NCBI RefSeq assembly: GCF_900108295.1
Contig: NZ_FNWK01000001.1
Location: 372,001-436,000 of the forward strand
Direction of reading: 5' to 3'
Source of the DNA: Sphingopyxis sp. YR583
GTDB lineage: Bacteria; Pseudomonadota; Alphaproteobacteria; Sphingomonadales; Sphingomonadaceae
Length of the DNA stretch: 64,000 nucleotides
Part shown: positions 42,169 through 49,438 of the stretch, in pieces
Position numbering within the stretch: position 1 is the stretch's first letter
How the letters are laid out: the number at the start of each line of letters is the position of its first letter
Notes under the pieces: model-generated
What the model was told of the DNA's origin: nothing
Databases searched by the model: none
The model's input: the letters and a program-made list of their open reading frames with translations, nothing else
Position numbers and translations under genes: made by a program

Positions 42169-43164
42169 ATGCAAGGGAACGGTGAACATCACGCTAATGA
42201 TGAGCGGCTGCCCGCCACGGCGCGCGCGGATGGCTTTGCGTCGCCTTTCGACCGTGCAGCGTGGTTCGACCTGCTCGCCGCGCATGGTTTCGCCGGCCTG
42301 GGCCGGATCGACGCACGGGGCAGCGTCGGCGCGACGCGGGCCTGGTTGCCGCTGCGGGTCGAAACACCGGGCAATTTCGTCGGTCTGACCAACTGGTACA
42401 GCTTTTCCATCCGCCCGCTGTTCGAGGGCGACGCCGATCGCGACGCCGCCCTTCGCGCGCTGGCAACCGATCTGCGCCAAAGGGCCGCGCGCCTGACGCT
42501 GTATCCCGTCATCAACCCCGACGCTTTGACCGCTGCGCTGGGTGCCGCGGGCTGGTGGGTAAGAAAAACGGCGGCGGGCGATCGCCACTGGCTCGACCTC
42601 GGCGAAATGGACCATGACGCCTGGTGGGCGAGCCGCCCTGGCGCGCTGCGCAACACCGTCCAGCGCAAAGCAAAGAAGGGTATCGTCGATATCCAGCTGC
42701 TCACCGCTTTCGACCCGGGAAGCTGGGCCGCCTATGAACAGATTTATGCGGCGAGCTGGAAACCCGAAGAAGGCGACCCCGCATTGCTGCGCGCCTTTGC
42801 CGAGATAGAAAGCGAACGCGGCACATTCCGCATGGGAATCGCGCGCATCGATGGCGTGCCCGTCGCGGCGCAGTTCTGGACGGTCGAGGACGGCACCGCC
42901 TTCATCCACAAGCTGGCGCATGTCGAGGACAGTCTGAAAGCCTCACCCGGCACATTGCTTTCAGCAGCGCTGTTCCAGCATGTGATCGAAGTCGATGGCG
43001 TGAAGCGCGTCGATTTCGGCACCGGTAACGACGGGTACAAGCGCGACTGGATGAACCGGCACGATCCTTTGTGGCGCATCGAGGCTTTCAATCCGTCGCG
43101 CATCGCGGCATGGGGTCCGGCATTGAAGGCATATGCCCGTTCCGTGTCGAGGAAAGAAAAGTGA
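42169..43164 (+). CDS. GNAT/FemAB-like acyltransferase of the XrtA locus
   Basis: 331 residues from MQGNGEHHAN, which has GAGGG seven bases before; ATG at 42151 is possible. The family pattern is clear in the C-terminal half: WWASRPGALRNTVQRKAKKG, EQIYAASWKPEE, GVPVAAQFWTVEDGTAFIH and RVDFGTGNDGYKRDWM. The protein is cytoplasmic by sequence. The following acyl carrier protein starts within its stop codon (GTGA), so the two proteins are made together and the transferase very plausibly uses an acyl-ACP donor. The acceptor is unknown. Confidence 0.82.
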   Translation: MQGNGEHHANDERLPATARADGFASPFDRAAWFDLLAAHGFAGLGRIDARGSVGATRAWLPLRVETPGNFVGLTNWYSFSIRPLFEGDADRDAALRALATDLRQRAARLTLYPVINPDALTAALGAAGWWVRKTAAGDRHWLDLGEMDHDAWWASRPGALRNTVQRKAKKGIVDIQLLTAFDPGSWAAYEQIYAASWKPEEGDPALLRAFAEIESERGTFRMGIARIDGVPVAAQFWTVEDGTAFIHKLAHVEDSLKASPGTLLSAALFQHVIEVDGVKRVDFGTGNDGYKRDWMNRHDPLWRIEAFNPSRIAAWGPALKAYARSVSRKEK

Positions 43165-43427
43165 CCGATAGCAATTCCGTCGATGCCACCCTGCGCGCCC
43201 TGCTTGCCGATGTGCTTGGCCTGGGTGAGGCGCGCGCGGCTGCGCTGACCGATGACAGCGGCCTGTTCGGCGAATTGCCCGAATTCGATTCGATGGCAGT
43301 CGCGACCGTGCTGACCGAAATGGAAGACCGGTTGGGCATCATCATCGACGATGATGAAGTCGACGGTGAAATCTTTGAAACCTACGGTAATTTGCTCGCC
43401 TTTTCGCTGCGCAAAGCGACCGACTGA
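43161..43427 (+). CDS. Acyl carrier protein of the XrtA locus
   Basis: 88 residues from a GTG overlapping the upstream stop. Four-helix carrier with the phosphopantetheine serine S44 in PEFDSMAVATVLTEMED, and the acidic helix III region GIIIDDDEVDGEIFE. It is too divergent to be the housekeeping AcpP, which has DSLD. It would carry the acyl group activated by the divergent ligase and donated by the coupled acyltransferase. Usual length, no frameshift. Confidence 0.92.
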   Translation: MTDSNSVDATLRALLADVLGLGEARAAALTDDSGLFGELPEFDSMAVATVLTEMEDRLGIIIDDDEVDGEIFETYGNLLAFSLRKATD

Positions 43428-43441
43428 GCCCGTCGGCGCGC

Positions 43442-44110
43442 ATGAACGAACATATTCTGCGCATCACCCCCGCGGGGCCAGCCCGCGCCACCGTCCTGAT
43501 CGTTCCGCCACTGTTCGAGGAAGCGAACCGCACGCGACGCACGCTGGTGCTCGCGATGCGTGCGTTGGCGGCGGACGGGTTTGCGGCGGTGCTGCCCGAT
43601 CTGCCGGGGCAGAATGAGAGCCTGGTTCCGCTGGTCGAGGTCGATCTGGATCGCTGGCGGAATGCGCTTGCCGAAGTTGCGGCAACGATCGACGGACCGG
43701 TGATGATGGCGTCGGTGCGCGGGGGCGCATTGATCGATCATAAGGTGAAAGCCGCAGCATGGTGGCGCCTGACGCCCGTCGGCGGGGCGTCACTGCTCCG
43801 CACGCTGATGCGCGCGCGGGTAAGTGCCGATCGTGAGGCAGGCGTAACATCTTCGCTCGAAAGTCTGCAGGATGAGGCGAAATCCGCGCCGCTGTTGCTC
43901 GCCGGCAATCGCTTGTCGTCCGCGATGATCGCCCAGCTCGGCGCGAGCGAGGCGCAAGCGGTGGAACCGTTGCGCAGCATCGGCCTTGGCCCCGACGGCG
44001 TGGCGGGAACGCCGCTGTGGCTGCGCGCCGAGCCCGGCGAAGATGCCGCCATGGCGCAGGCGATCGCCACCGATATTGCCGCATGGAGCAAGACATGCGG
44101 CATCAGCTGA
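43442..44110 (+). CDS. XrtA-associated alpha/beta-hydrolase 2 (lacks serine nucleophile)
   Basis: 222 residues. The N-terminal ATVLIVPPLFEEANRTRRT is the TIGR03101 signature of exosortase A-linked 'hydrolase 2', followed by VLPDLPGQNES. At the nucleophile elbow the protein reads MMASVRGGAL, placing R93 where a hydrolase would have Ser or Cys. Classical hydrolase activity is therefore doubtful; an acyl-binding or scaffold role with hydrolase 1 or the ACP is possible. It follows the ACP gene by 14 bases and overlaps hydrolase 1 by 16 bases. Confidence 0.88.
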   Translation: MNEHILRITPAGPARATVLIVPPLFEEANRTRRTLVLAMRALAADGFAAVLPDLPGQNESLVPLVEVDLDRWRNALAEVAATIDGPVMMASVRGGALIDHKVKAAAWWRLTPVGGASLLRTLMRARVSADREAGVTSSLESLQDEAKSAPLLLAGNRLSSAMIAQLGASEAQAVEPLRSIGLGPDGVAGTPLWLRAEPGEDAAMAQAIATDIAAWSKTCGIS

Positions 44111-44931
44111 GCTTTGCCTGCGAGGGCGCGACGCTCGCCGCGAGCCTCGACGCGGCGGCGAGCGGCACCGGGCTGCTGATCGTATCGGGCGGCAACGAGA
44201 TTCGCAGCGGCGCGCATCGCGGGATGGCGATGCTCGCGGCGCGGATTGCCGAGGCCGGCCATCCGGTGTTCCGTTTCGATCGGCGCGGGATCGGCGACAG
44301 CGAGGGCGCGAATGACGGGTTCGAAAGCAGTGGGCCGGATATCGCCGCGGCGATTGCGGCGTTTCGCGAGGCGGCGCCACATGTCACGCATATCGTCGCC
44401 TTCGGCAATTGCGATGCGGCGAGCGCCTTGTTGCTGCACCAGCCGTTGGCGCTCGATGGCCTCATCGTCGCCAACCCGTGGACTTACGATAGCGACGGCG
44501 AAGAAAGCGATGCGCCAGCCTTGCCGCCCGCTTCGGCGATCCGCGCGCGTTACCTGTCGCGGTTGAAAGACCCGCGGAGCCTGTTGCGCCTGTTCAAGGG
44601 CGAGGTCGATCTCCGCAAATTGTTCCGCGGGCTATCCGCGCTCAAACAGCCGCCGCAACAGCGGGCGCCCGATAGCCTTGCCGACCGGATCGACGCGACG
44701 CTCGCCGAACTCCTCTGTCCGGCGACGATCCTGCTCGCGACCGACGATCGGACCGCACAGGCTTTCATCGAAAGCTGCGGCCCGTCGCTTGCCTATATCG
44801 AGAAGAATCCCAGCACCCTTCGCGTCGAGCGCCTCGCCAGCGCCTCGCACAGCTTCGCCGGCGACGATGGCGAGTGGCTCGCACAGCGGATTTTGGCGGT
44901 GCTCGCCGCTCAGGCGTCCGCCATCGCGTGA
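44095..44931 (+). CDS. XrtA-associated alpha/beta-hydrolase 1 (cysteine nucleophile)
   Basis: 278 residues from MRHQLSFACEG. The alpha/beta core has LLIVSGGNEIRSGAHRG and PVFRFDRRGIGDSEG, and the nucleophile elbow is AFGNCDAASALLL, with C106 in place of serine. The C-terminal SHSFAGDDGEW supplies the likely catalytic histidine. It matches TIGR03100. A cysteine nucleophile suggests thioesterase or acyltransferase chemistry on an ACP- or CoA-bound intermediate rather than ester hydrolysis. Its last 22 bases overlap the end of trxB on the other strand. Confidence 0.88.
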   Translation: MRHQLSFACEGATLAASLDAAASGTGLLIVSGGNEIRSGAHRGMAMLAARIAEAGHPVFRFDRRGIGDSEGANDGFESSGPDIAAAIAAFREAAPHVTHIVAFGNCDAASALLLHQPLALDGLIVANPWTYDSDGEESDAPALPPASAIRARYLSRLKDPRSLLRLFKGEVDLRKLFRGLSALKQPPQQRAPDSLADRIDATLAELLCPATILLATDDRTAQAFIESCGPSLAYIEKNPSTLRVERLASASHSFAGDDGEWLAQRILAVLAAQASAIA

Positions 44932-45875
44932 TATTCGGCCTCTGCGAGGAAGCGTTCGGCGTCGAGTGCCGCCATGCAGCCCATGCCCGCCGCCGTCACC
45001 GCCTGACGATAAACCTTGTCGGTGACGTCGCCGGCGGCGAAGACGCCGGGGATCGAGGTCAGCGAGGTGCCGGGCGTGACCTGAAGATAGCCGTCGTCGT
45101 CCAGCGGCAACTTGCCCTTGAACAGTTCGGTGGACGGGCTGTGGCCGATGGCGACGAAGCCGCCGTCGGTGGGCTCGAAGCTCGCCTCACCGGTGACGGT
45201 GTCGACGAGATCGACGCCGACGAGGCCGGTCAGGCCCTCGCCCGCAACAAAGCGTTCGACGCGCTTGTTCCACAGCGTCTTGATCTTCGGATTAACCGCG
45301 AGCCGGTCCTGCAGGATCTTTTCGGCGCGCAGGCTGTCGCGGCGGTGGATCAGGGTGACATCCTCGCTGTGGTTGGTGAGGTAGAGAGCTTCCTCGACCG
45401 CCGTGTTGCCGCCGCCGATCACCACGACCTTCTTGCCGCGATAGAAGAAGCCGTCGCACGTCGCGCAGGCCGAAACGCCCTTACCGCCGAGTTCCTGTTC
45501 GCCCGGAACGCCGAGCCATTTGGCCTGCGCACCCGTCGCGATAACGAGCGTATCGGCCATATAGACGTCGCCGCCGTCGCCGGTCAGCTTGAACGGACGG
45601 CGCGAGAGGTCGACGTCGACGATCGTATCCCAGATCATGCTGGTGCCGACGTGCATCGCCTGCGCGGTCATCTGTTCCATCAGCCACGGCCCCTGCACGA
45701 CTTCGGCAAAGCCCGGGTAGTTTTCGACGTCGGTGGTGATCGTCAACTGGCCGCCGGGCTGGAGCCCCTGCACCACGATCGGCTGCATGCCAGCACGCGC
45801 CGCATAAATCGCGGCCGACAGGCCGGCGGGGCCGGAACCGAGGATGAGCATCTTGGTGTGGTGAACGCTGGGCAT
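44910..45875 (-). CDS. trxB: Thioredoxin-disulfide reductase
   Basis: 321 residues from MPSVHHTKMLILG. The FAD-binding GSGPAGLSAAIYAARAG is at 13-29, the redox-active pair C137/C140 lies in SACATCDGFFYRGK, the NADPH loop VVIGGGNTAVEEALYL follows, and the C-terminal FAD motif is GVFAAGDVTDKVYRQAVTAAG. The enzyme reduces thioredoxin with NADPH in the cytoplasm. It is convergent with the last XrtA-locus gene, overlapping by 22 bases, and divergent from a methyltransferase. Confidence 0.96.
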   Translation of the reverse strand: MPSVHHTKMLILGSGPAGLSAAIYAARAGMQPIVVQGLQPGGQLTITTDVENYPGFAEVVQGPWLMEQMTAQAMHVGTSMIWDTIVDVDLSRRPFKLTGDGGDVYMADTLVIATGAQAKWLGVPGEQELGGKGVSACATCDGFFYRGKKVVVIGGGNTAVEEALYLTNHSEDVTLIHRRDSLRAEKILQDRLAVNPKIKTLWNKRVERFVAGEGLTGLVGVDLVDTVTGEASFEPTDGGFVAIGHSPSTELFKGKLPLDDDGYLQVTPGTSLTSIPGVFAAGDVTDKVYRQAVTAAGMGCMAALDAERFLAEAEYHAMADA

Positions 45876-45968
45876 GACGATCTTTCTTGGGCTGTGCCGG
45901 TACGCACAGATGGGTGTTGCCAACTGCGCTAGCAAGGGTCACCTTCCGCGCCAAGGGGAGACTGGCGA

Positions 45969-46592
45969 ATGGCAAGCTGGTGGGAACGTCACGGGGTGCC
46001 GCGATTGATCAAATGCGCCTGTTCGCAGGGGCAGATCATGAAGGCGCGCAGCAAGGTCGTGCCGCATGCGCGCGGACATGTGCTGGAGCTTGGCTGCGGC
46101 GGCGGCATCAATATGGAATTTTATCGGCCCGGGCAGATCGAGAGCTTCAGTGGACTCGACCCCTCGCCCGAACTGCTTGCGATGAGCGTCGCAGCAGCGG
46201 CAGCGCGCGGGATCGACGCCGACATCCGCGAAGGCGTCGGCGAGGCGATGCCGTTCGAGAGCGCGCAGTTCGACACCGTCGTCACCACCTTCACGCTATG
46301 TTCGGTCGCCGATCAGGCCGCAGTGCTGGGCGAGATCCGCCGCGTGCTGAAACCCGGCGGAACCGCGCTGTTTCTGGAGCATGGCGGTGCGCCCGATGCC
46401 GGCGTTGCGACCTGGCAACGGCGGATCGAGCCGGTGTGGAAGCGCATCGGCGGCAATTGCCATCTGACCCGTCCGATCGGCGATGCCTATGAACGCGCCG
46501 GTTTTGCGGTCGAACGCCAAGGCGCGGCGTACATGCCCAAGACGCCGAGACCATTTGGCTGGGTCGAATATGGAGCGGCGCGCCCCGCGTAG
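45969..46592 (+). CDS. Class I SAM-dependent methyltransferase
   Basis: 207 residues. Motif I is VLELGCGGGINMEFY (38-52), motif II acidic SGLDPSPELL, motif post-I REGVGEAMPFESAQFDTVVTTFTLC, and VLKPGGTALFLEHGG is motif III. The arrangement is that of the UbiE/methyltransferase-11 group; the ENH-type tail WVEYGAARPA is like phospholipid or small-molecule methylases. The substrate is unknown. It is followed within 15 bases by the caspase-like gene and may be co-transcribed. Confidence 0.82.
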   Translation: MASWWERHGVPRLIKCACSQGQIMKARSKVVPHARGHVLELGCGGGINMEFYRPGQIESFSGLDPSPELLAMSVAAAAARGIDADIREGVGEAMPFESAQFDTVVTTFTLCSVADQAAVLGEIRRVLKPGGTALFLEHGGAPDAGVATWQRRIEPVWKRIGGNCHLTRPIGDAYERAGFAVERQGAAYMPKTPRPFGWVEYGAARPA

Positions 46593-46607
46593 CGAAAGGA
46601 TATCGCG

Positions 46608-47933
46608 ATGTTGCGATTCTGGCTTGTCACCCTCACCGCGCTGTTCTTGCTCGCACCGTCGGCGGCCGAGGCGCGCAAGGTCGCGCTGATCATCGGCAAT
46701 GGCGATTATGCGAACACCAGCCGGCTGGCGAACCCCGCGAACGACATCAGGATCATCGCCGCGTCGGCACGCCAAGCGGGATTCGACGATGTGACCGTCG
46801 CCGCCGACCTCGCGGTCAATGATTTCCAGAAAGCGATGCGCGATTTCCGCGCCAAGGCTGACGGGGCCGAGGTCGCGATGGTCTATTATGCCGGGCACGG
46901 AATCGAAGCGCAGGGCAAGAACTGGCTGATACCGACCGATGCGCAACTGAAATCCGACCTCGACCTGCCCTATGAGGCGATCAATCTCGACCGCCTGATG
47001 GAATCGGTGTCGGGCGCGCAGATCCGCATGATCGTCCTCGATTCGTGCCGCAACAATCCGTTCGGGCGGTCGTGGAGATCGGGAACGCGCGCGGTCGCGA
47101 ACGGGCTGGCGGGGGTCGAGGCCGATGATGTGCTCGTGATCTTCGCCGCCGCGCCGGGGCAGACGGCCGCCGATGGGGCAAACGGCAACTCGCCCTTTGC
47201 GACCTCGCTCGCGAAGCGCCTGCCGCAGCCCGATACGCCGGTGCAGCTGCTCGGCGGGCTGATCCGCGACGATGTGCTCAAGGCGACCTCGGGCAGCCAG
47301 CGGCCGTTCGTGAGCGCCAGCATCACGGGAACCCCCGTCTATCTGGTCCCGCGAACGGCGCCTGTCGCCGCGCCAGCGACTTCGGGCGATCGCGCGGCGC
47401 TGGAGGATCTGCTTTGGAAGGGCGCGGTCGCGGACAACAGCGTGCGCGCGTTCAGCGCCTATCTCGCCGAATTCCCCGCGGGGAAATTTGCGGGACAGGC
47501 GGGCGAGAATATCAGCCGGCTGCTCAAGAACCCCGGTGCCGCCGCGCCGACCGCAATCACCACCGCAGCCCCGCCGCCCGCCGCAGCGAGCCGAAAATTC
47601 ATCCTGTCGAACATCCGCGTCGAATGCGTCAAACTGACGGGTCGGCTGGGACTCGGGCTTCCCGATCAATTGTTCCTGCGCTTCAACACCGGGCAGCGCT
47701 TTCCCGAGGGCAAGAGCGAGATTTATTCGATCAAGCGAGGCGAAAGCTGGGTGGTCCCCGAAAGCTTTGCGTTCGACCAGCCGGTGAGTTTCCAGCTCCG
47801 CGAATTCGACGATATCGGCGGCAGCGACAATATCGGGACGATCGATATCGGCGATACGCCGGGGACGTTCACGAAAACGCTCGACGGCGATGCCAGCGAC
47901 TATCGGGTGACCTATATGGTGACGATCGGATAG
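46608..47933 (+). CDS. Secreted caspase-fold peptidase (C14-like) with C-terminal beta domain
   Basis: 441 residues. The signal peptide MLRFWLVTLTALFLLAPSAAEA is followed by the caspase p20 domain: RKVALIIGNGDYAN, catalytic H97 in VYYAGHGIE and C147 in VLDSCRNNPFG. After ~250 there is a short helical repeat (DNSVRAFSAYLAEFPAGKFA) and a proline/alanine linker, then a C-terminal ~120-residue beta-rich domain (KFILSNIRVECVKLTGR to YRVTYMVTIG). Metacaspase relatives cleave after Arg or Lys. The His-Cys dyad is intact, so it should be active, probably in the periplasm. Confidence 0.85.
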   Translation: MLRFWLVTLTALFLLAPSAAEARKVALIIGNGDYANTSRLANPANDIRIIAASARQAGFDDVTVAADLAVNDFQKAMRDFRAKADGAEVAMVYYAGHGIEAQGKNWLIPTDAQLKSDLDLPYEAINLDRLMESVSGAQIRMIVLDSCRNNPFGRSWRSGTRAVANGLAGVEADDVLVIFAAAPGQTAADGANGNSPFATSLAKRLPQPDTPVQLLGGLIRDDVLKATSGSQRPFVSASITGTPVYLVPRTAPVAAPATSGDRAALEDLLWKGAVADNSVRAFSAYLAEFPAGKFAGQAGENISRLLKNPGAAAPTAITTAAPPPAAASRKFILSNIRVECVKLTGRLGLGLPDQLFLRFNTGQRFPEGKSEIYSIKRGESWVVPESFAFDQPVSFQLREFDDIGGSDNIGTIDIGDTPGTFTKTLDGDASDYRVTYMVTIG

Positions 47934-47987
47934 CGACCGGTGGTAGCATAGAGCTCCCGCGCCGGCACACGCTACGAAGGAGGACAT

Positions 47988-48290
47988 ATGACCGCCTGTT
48001 CGCACGAAGCCGCGATCCACGAGGTCGTCCCGAGCGCCAAGGGGTGCGAGGACTGCCTGCGGACGGGCGGCATATGGGTGCATCTGCGCCTTTGCCGCAC
48101 CTGCGGGCATGTCGGCTGCTGCGACGATTCGCCCGCACGCCACGCGCGGGCGCATTTTCACGAGACGCAGCATCCGATCATCGAGGGTTATGATCCGCCC
48201 GAGGGATGGGGTTGGTGTTATGTGGACGATGTCGTCGTCGCGCTTCCCGACCAGACACCGCAAATCGGCCCGATCCCGCGCTATTTTTAA
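47988..48290 (+). CDS. UBP-type zinc-finger protein
   Basis: 100 residues with a strong AAGGAGG site. Cysteine/histidine spacing is that of the ubiquitin-hydrolase (UBP) zinc finger: C20-x2-C23, C36-x2-C39, C44, H52, H56 and H62 (GCEDCLRTG, LCRTCGHVGCCDDS, HARAHFHETQHP). In eukaryotes this fold binds ubiquitin C-termini; bacterial versions have no known partner. It lies 54 bases after the caspase-like gene on the same strand. Confidence 0.88.
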   Translation: MTACSHEAAIHEVVPSAKGCEDCLRTGGIWVHLRLCRTCGHVGCCDDSPARHARAHFHETQHPIIEGYDPPEGWGWCYVDDVVVALPDQTPQIGPIPRYF

Positions 48291-48369
48291 GCGCCCGCCT
48301 TCCCTCATCTGTCGGATTAACTTACAGTTTACCATAAGCCCGGCGCGCCGAATCCCGCATTTGCGCCAG

Positions 48370-48385
48370 TGGCACGACGCTTGCT
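48370..48385 (+). promoter_or_regulatory. Consensus sigma-54 promoter (-24/-12)
   Basis: TGGCACGACGCTTGCT matches TGGCACG-N4-TTGCW exactly, with GG and GC separated by the required ten bases. Transcription would start near 48396. Among the TGGCAC occurrences I checked by eye on both strands, this was the only one with the full pattern. Confidence 0.65.
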
Positions 48386-48391
48386 TAGGCT

Positions 48392-48637
48392 ATGGTGATG
48401 CTGAAAAAAATCGGACGCCTGTTCGTCATCAAGACCCGCTTCGAAGCGTGCCTCATCATCTATGCACTGGCCGTCGGCGCGATGGCGCGGGGCGCCGCCT
48501 ATATCCACGAATATCCTGGAACCGGCGGCAAATTGCTGTTGCTCGCCTGTACCGGATCGGTGTTCCTGGCCGGTGCGAAGATTTTCGACTGCCTGCGTTA
48601 TGAACAGGCAGCGGAGGCCGCGAGACAGGCCGAATAG
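48392..48637 (+). CDS. Small membrane protein, hypothetical
   Basis: 81 residues (79 if the ATG at 48398 is used). A basic N-terminus (MLKKIGRLFVIKTRFEA) is followed by two hydrophobic helices (CLIIYALAVGAMARGAA and KLLLLACTGSVFLAGAKIF) and a short charged tail (AAEAARQAE). I do not recognise the family. The consensus sigma-54 site directly upstream would place the transcript start near 48396, so translation from 48398 would be leaderless. Alternatively the real start is internal. Confidence 0.6.
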   Translation: MVMLKKIGRLFVIKTRFEACLIIYALAVGAMARGAAYIHEYPGTGGKLLLLACTGSVFLAGAKIFDCLRYEQAAEAARQAE

Positions 48638-48682
48638 ACCAGCAGCCTTTCGCCGGTCATCCAGATGTGCGAAAGCGCGGCG

Positions 48683-49438
48683 ATGAGCAGGATCAGCGGC
48701 CGTCCGACCATCCACACCGAGCATGTCTACGGTCTCAGCCTGCGTGTCGCGCGATGGCGTGAGGGCACGTCGGGCACGCCGCTCCTGTTCCTCAACGGCA
48801 TCGGCGCCGATCTGGCCGCCGCGGCACCGCTGCTCGCGCAGATTCACGGCCGCGAGGTATGGACGCTCGATATGCCCGGGGTCGGCGGGTCGCCCGACGC
48901 GCTGCTGCCCTATGGTGCGTCGACGATCGCGGCGGTGGTGATGGAGATCGCCGACCGGTTGGGTCACAAGCTGATCGACGTCGCCGGCTTCAGTTGGGGC
49001 GGCGCGCTGGCGCAGCAGATAGCGATCCAGTTTCCCGGGCGCGTTCGTCGGCTGGTGCTGATGGCGACGACGCCGACGGTGAGCGCGCCGGGGATCGGCT
49101 GGGCCGCGCTGCTCGACGACGATATGCTGGCGAGCGGCCTGAAGCTGCCGACCGCGACCCCGCTCGGCCTCGCGTATCAGACGATGGCGATGGCGGGATG
49201 GACCAGCGTTGCGACGTTGCCGCTGATGAAAGACAAGCCCGTGCTGATCCTGATGGGTGAGCGCGACGGGGTCGTTCCCGCATGCCATGGGCAGGCGATA
49301 GCCGATCTGGTCGACGGCGCGGTGCTGGAGGTGGTGCCGGGATCGCACCTCTTCCCGTTCACCCACGCCGCGGCGATTTCCGTGCGGATCAGCGCGTTTC
49401 TGGATTCGCCCGCGACGGGTCAGCGAGCCGCCGCTTGA
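48683..49438 (+). CDS. Alpha/beta-hydrolase, possible intracellular PHA depolymerase
   Basis: 251 residues from MSRISGRPTIHTE; a start six codons earlier is possible. The fold shows LLFLNGIGADLAAAAPL and the nucleophile S104 in VAGFSWGGALAQQ, the acid in LMGERDGVVPA and the histidine in VPGSHLFPF. The HVYGLSLRVARW opening and GIGA oxyanion segment resemble the medium-chain polyhydroxyalkanoate depolymerase group; that subgroup is tentative. It is cytoplasmic. The last 50 bases overlap the opposing hydrolase gene. Confidence 0.75.
   Translation: MSRISGRPTIHTEHVYGLSLRVARWREGTSGTPLLFLNGIGADLAAAAPLLAQIHGREVWTLDMPGVGGSPDALLPYGASTIAAVVMEIADRLGHKLIDVAGFSWGGALAQQIAIQFPGRVRRLVLMATTPTVSAPGIGWAALLDDDMLASGLKLPTATPLGLAYQTMAMAGWTSVATLPLMKDKPVLILMGERDGVVPACHGQAIADLVDGAVLEVVPGSHLFPFTHAAAISVRISAFLDSPATGQRAAA

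Noticed and set aside
43161..43427. Housekeeping acyl carrier protein AcpP
   Set aside because: The attachment motif is FDSMAV rather than DSLD, and the gene is coupled to XrtA-locus genes, not to fabF.
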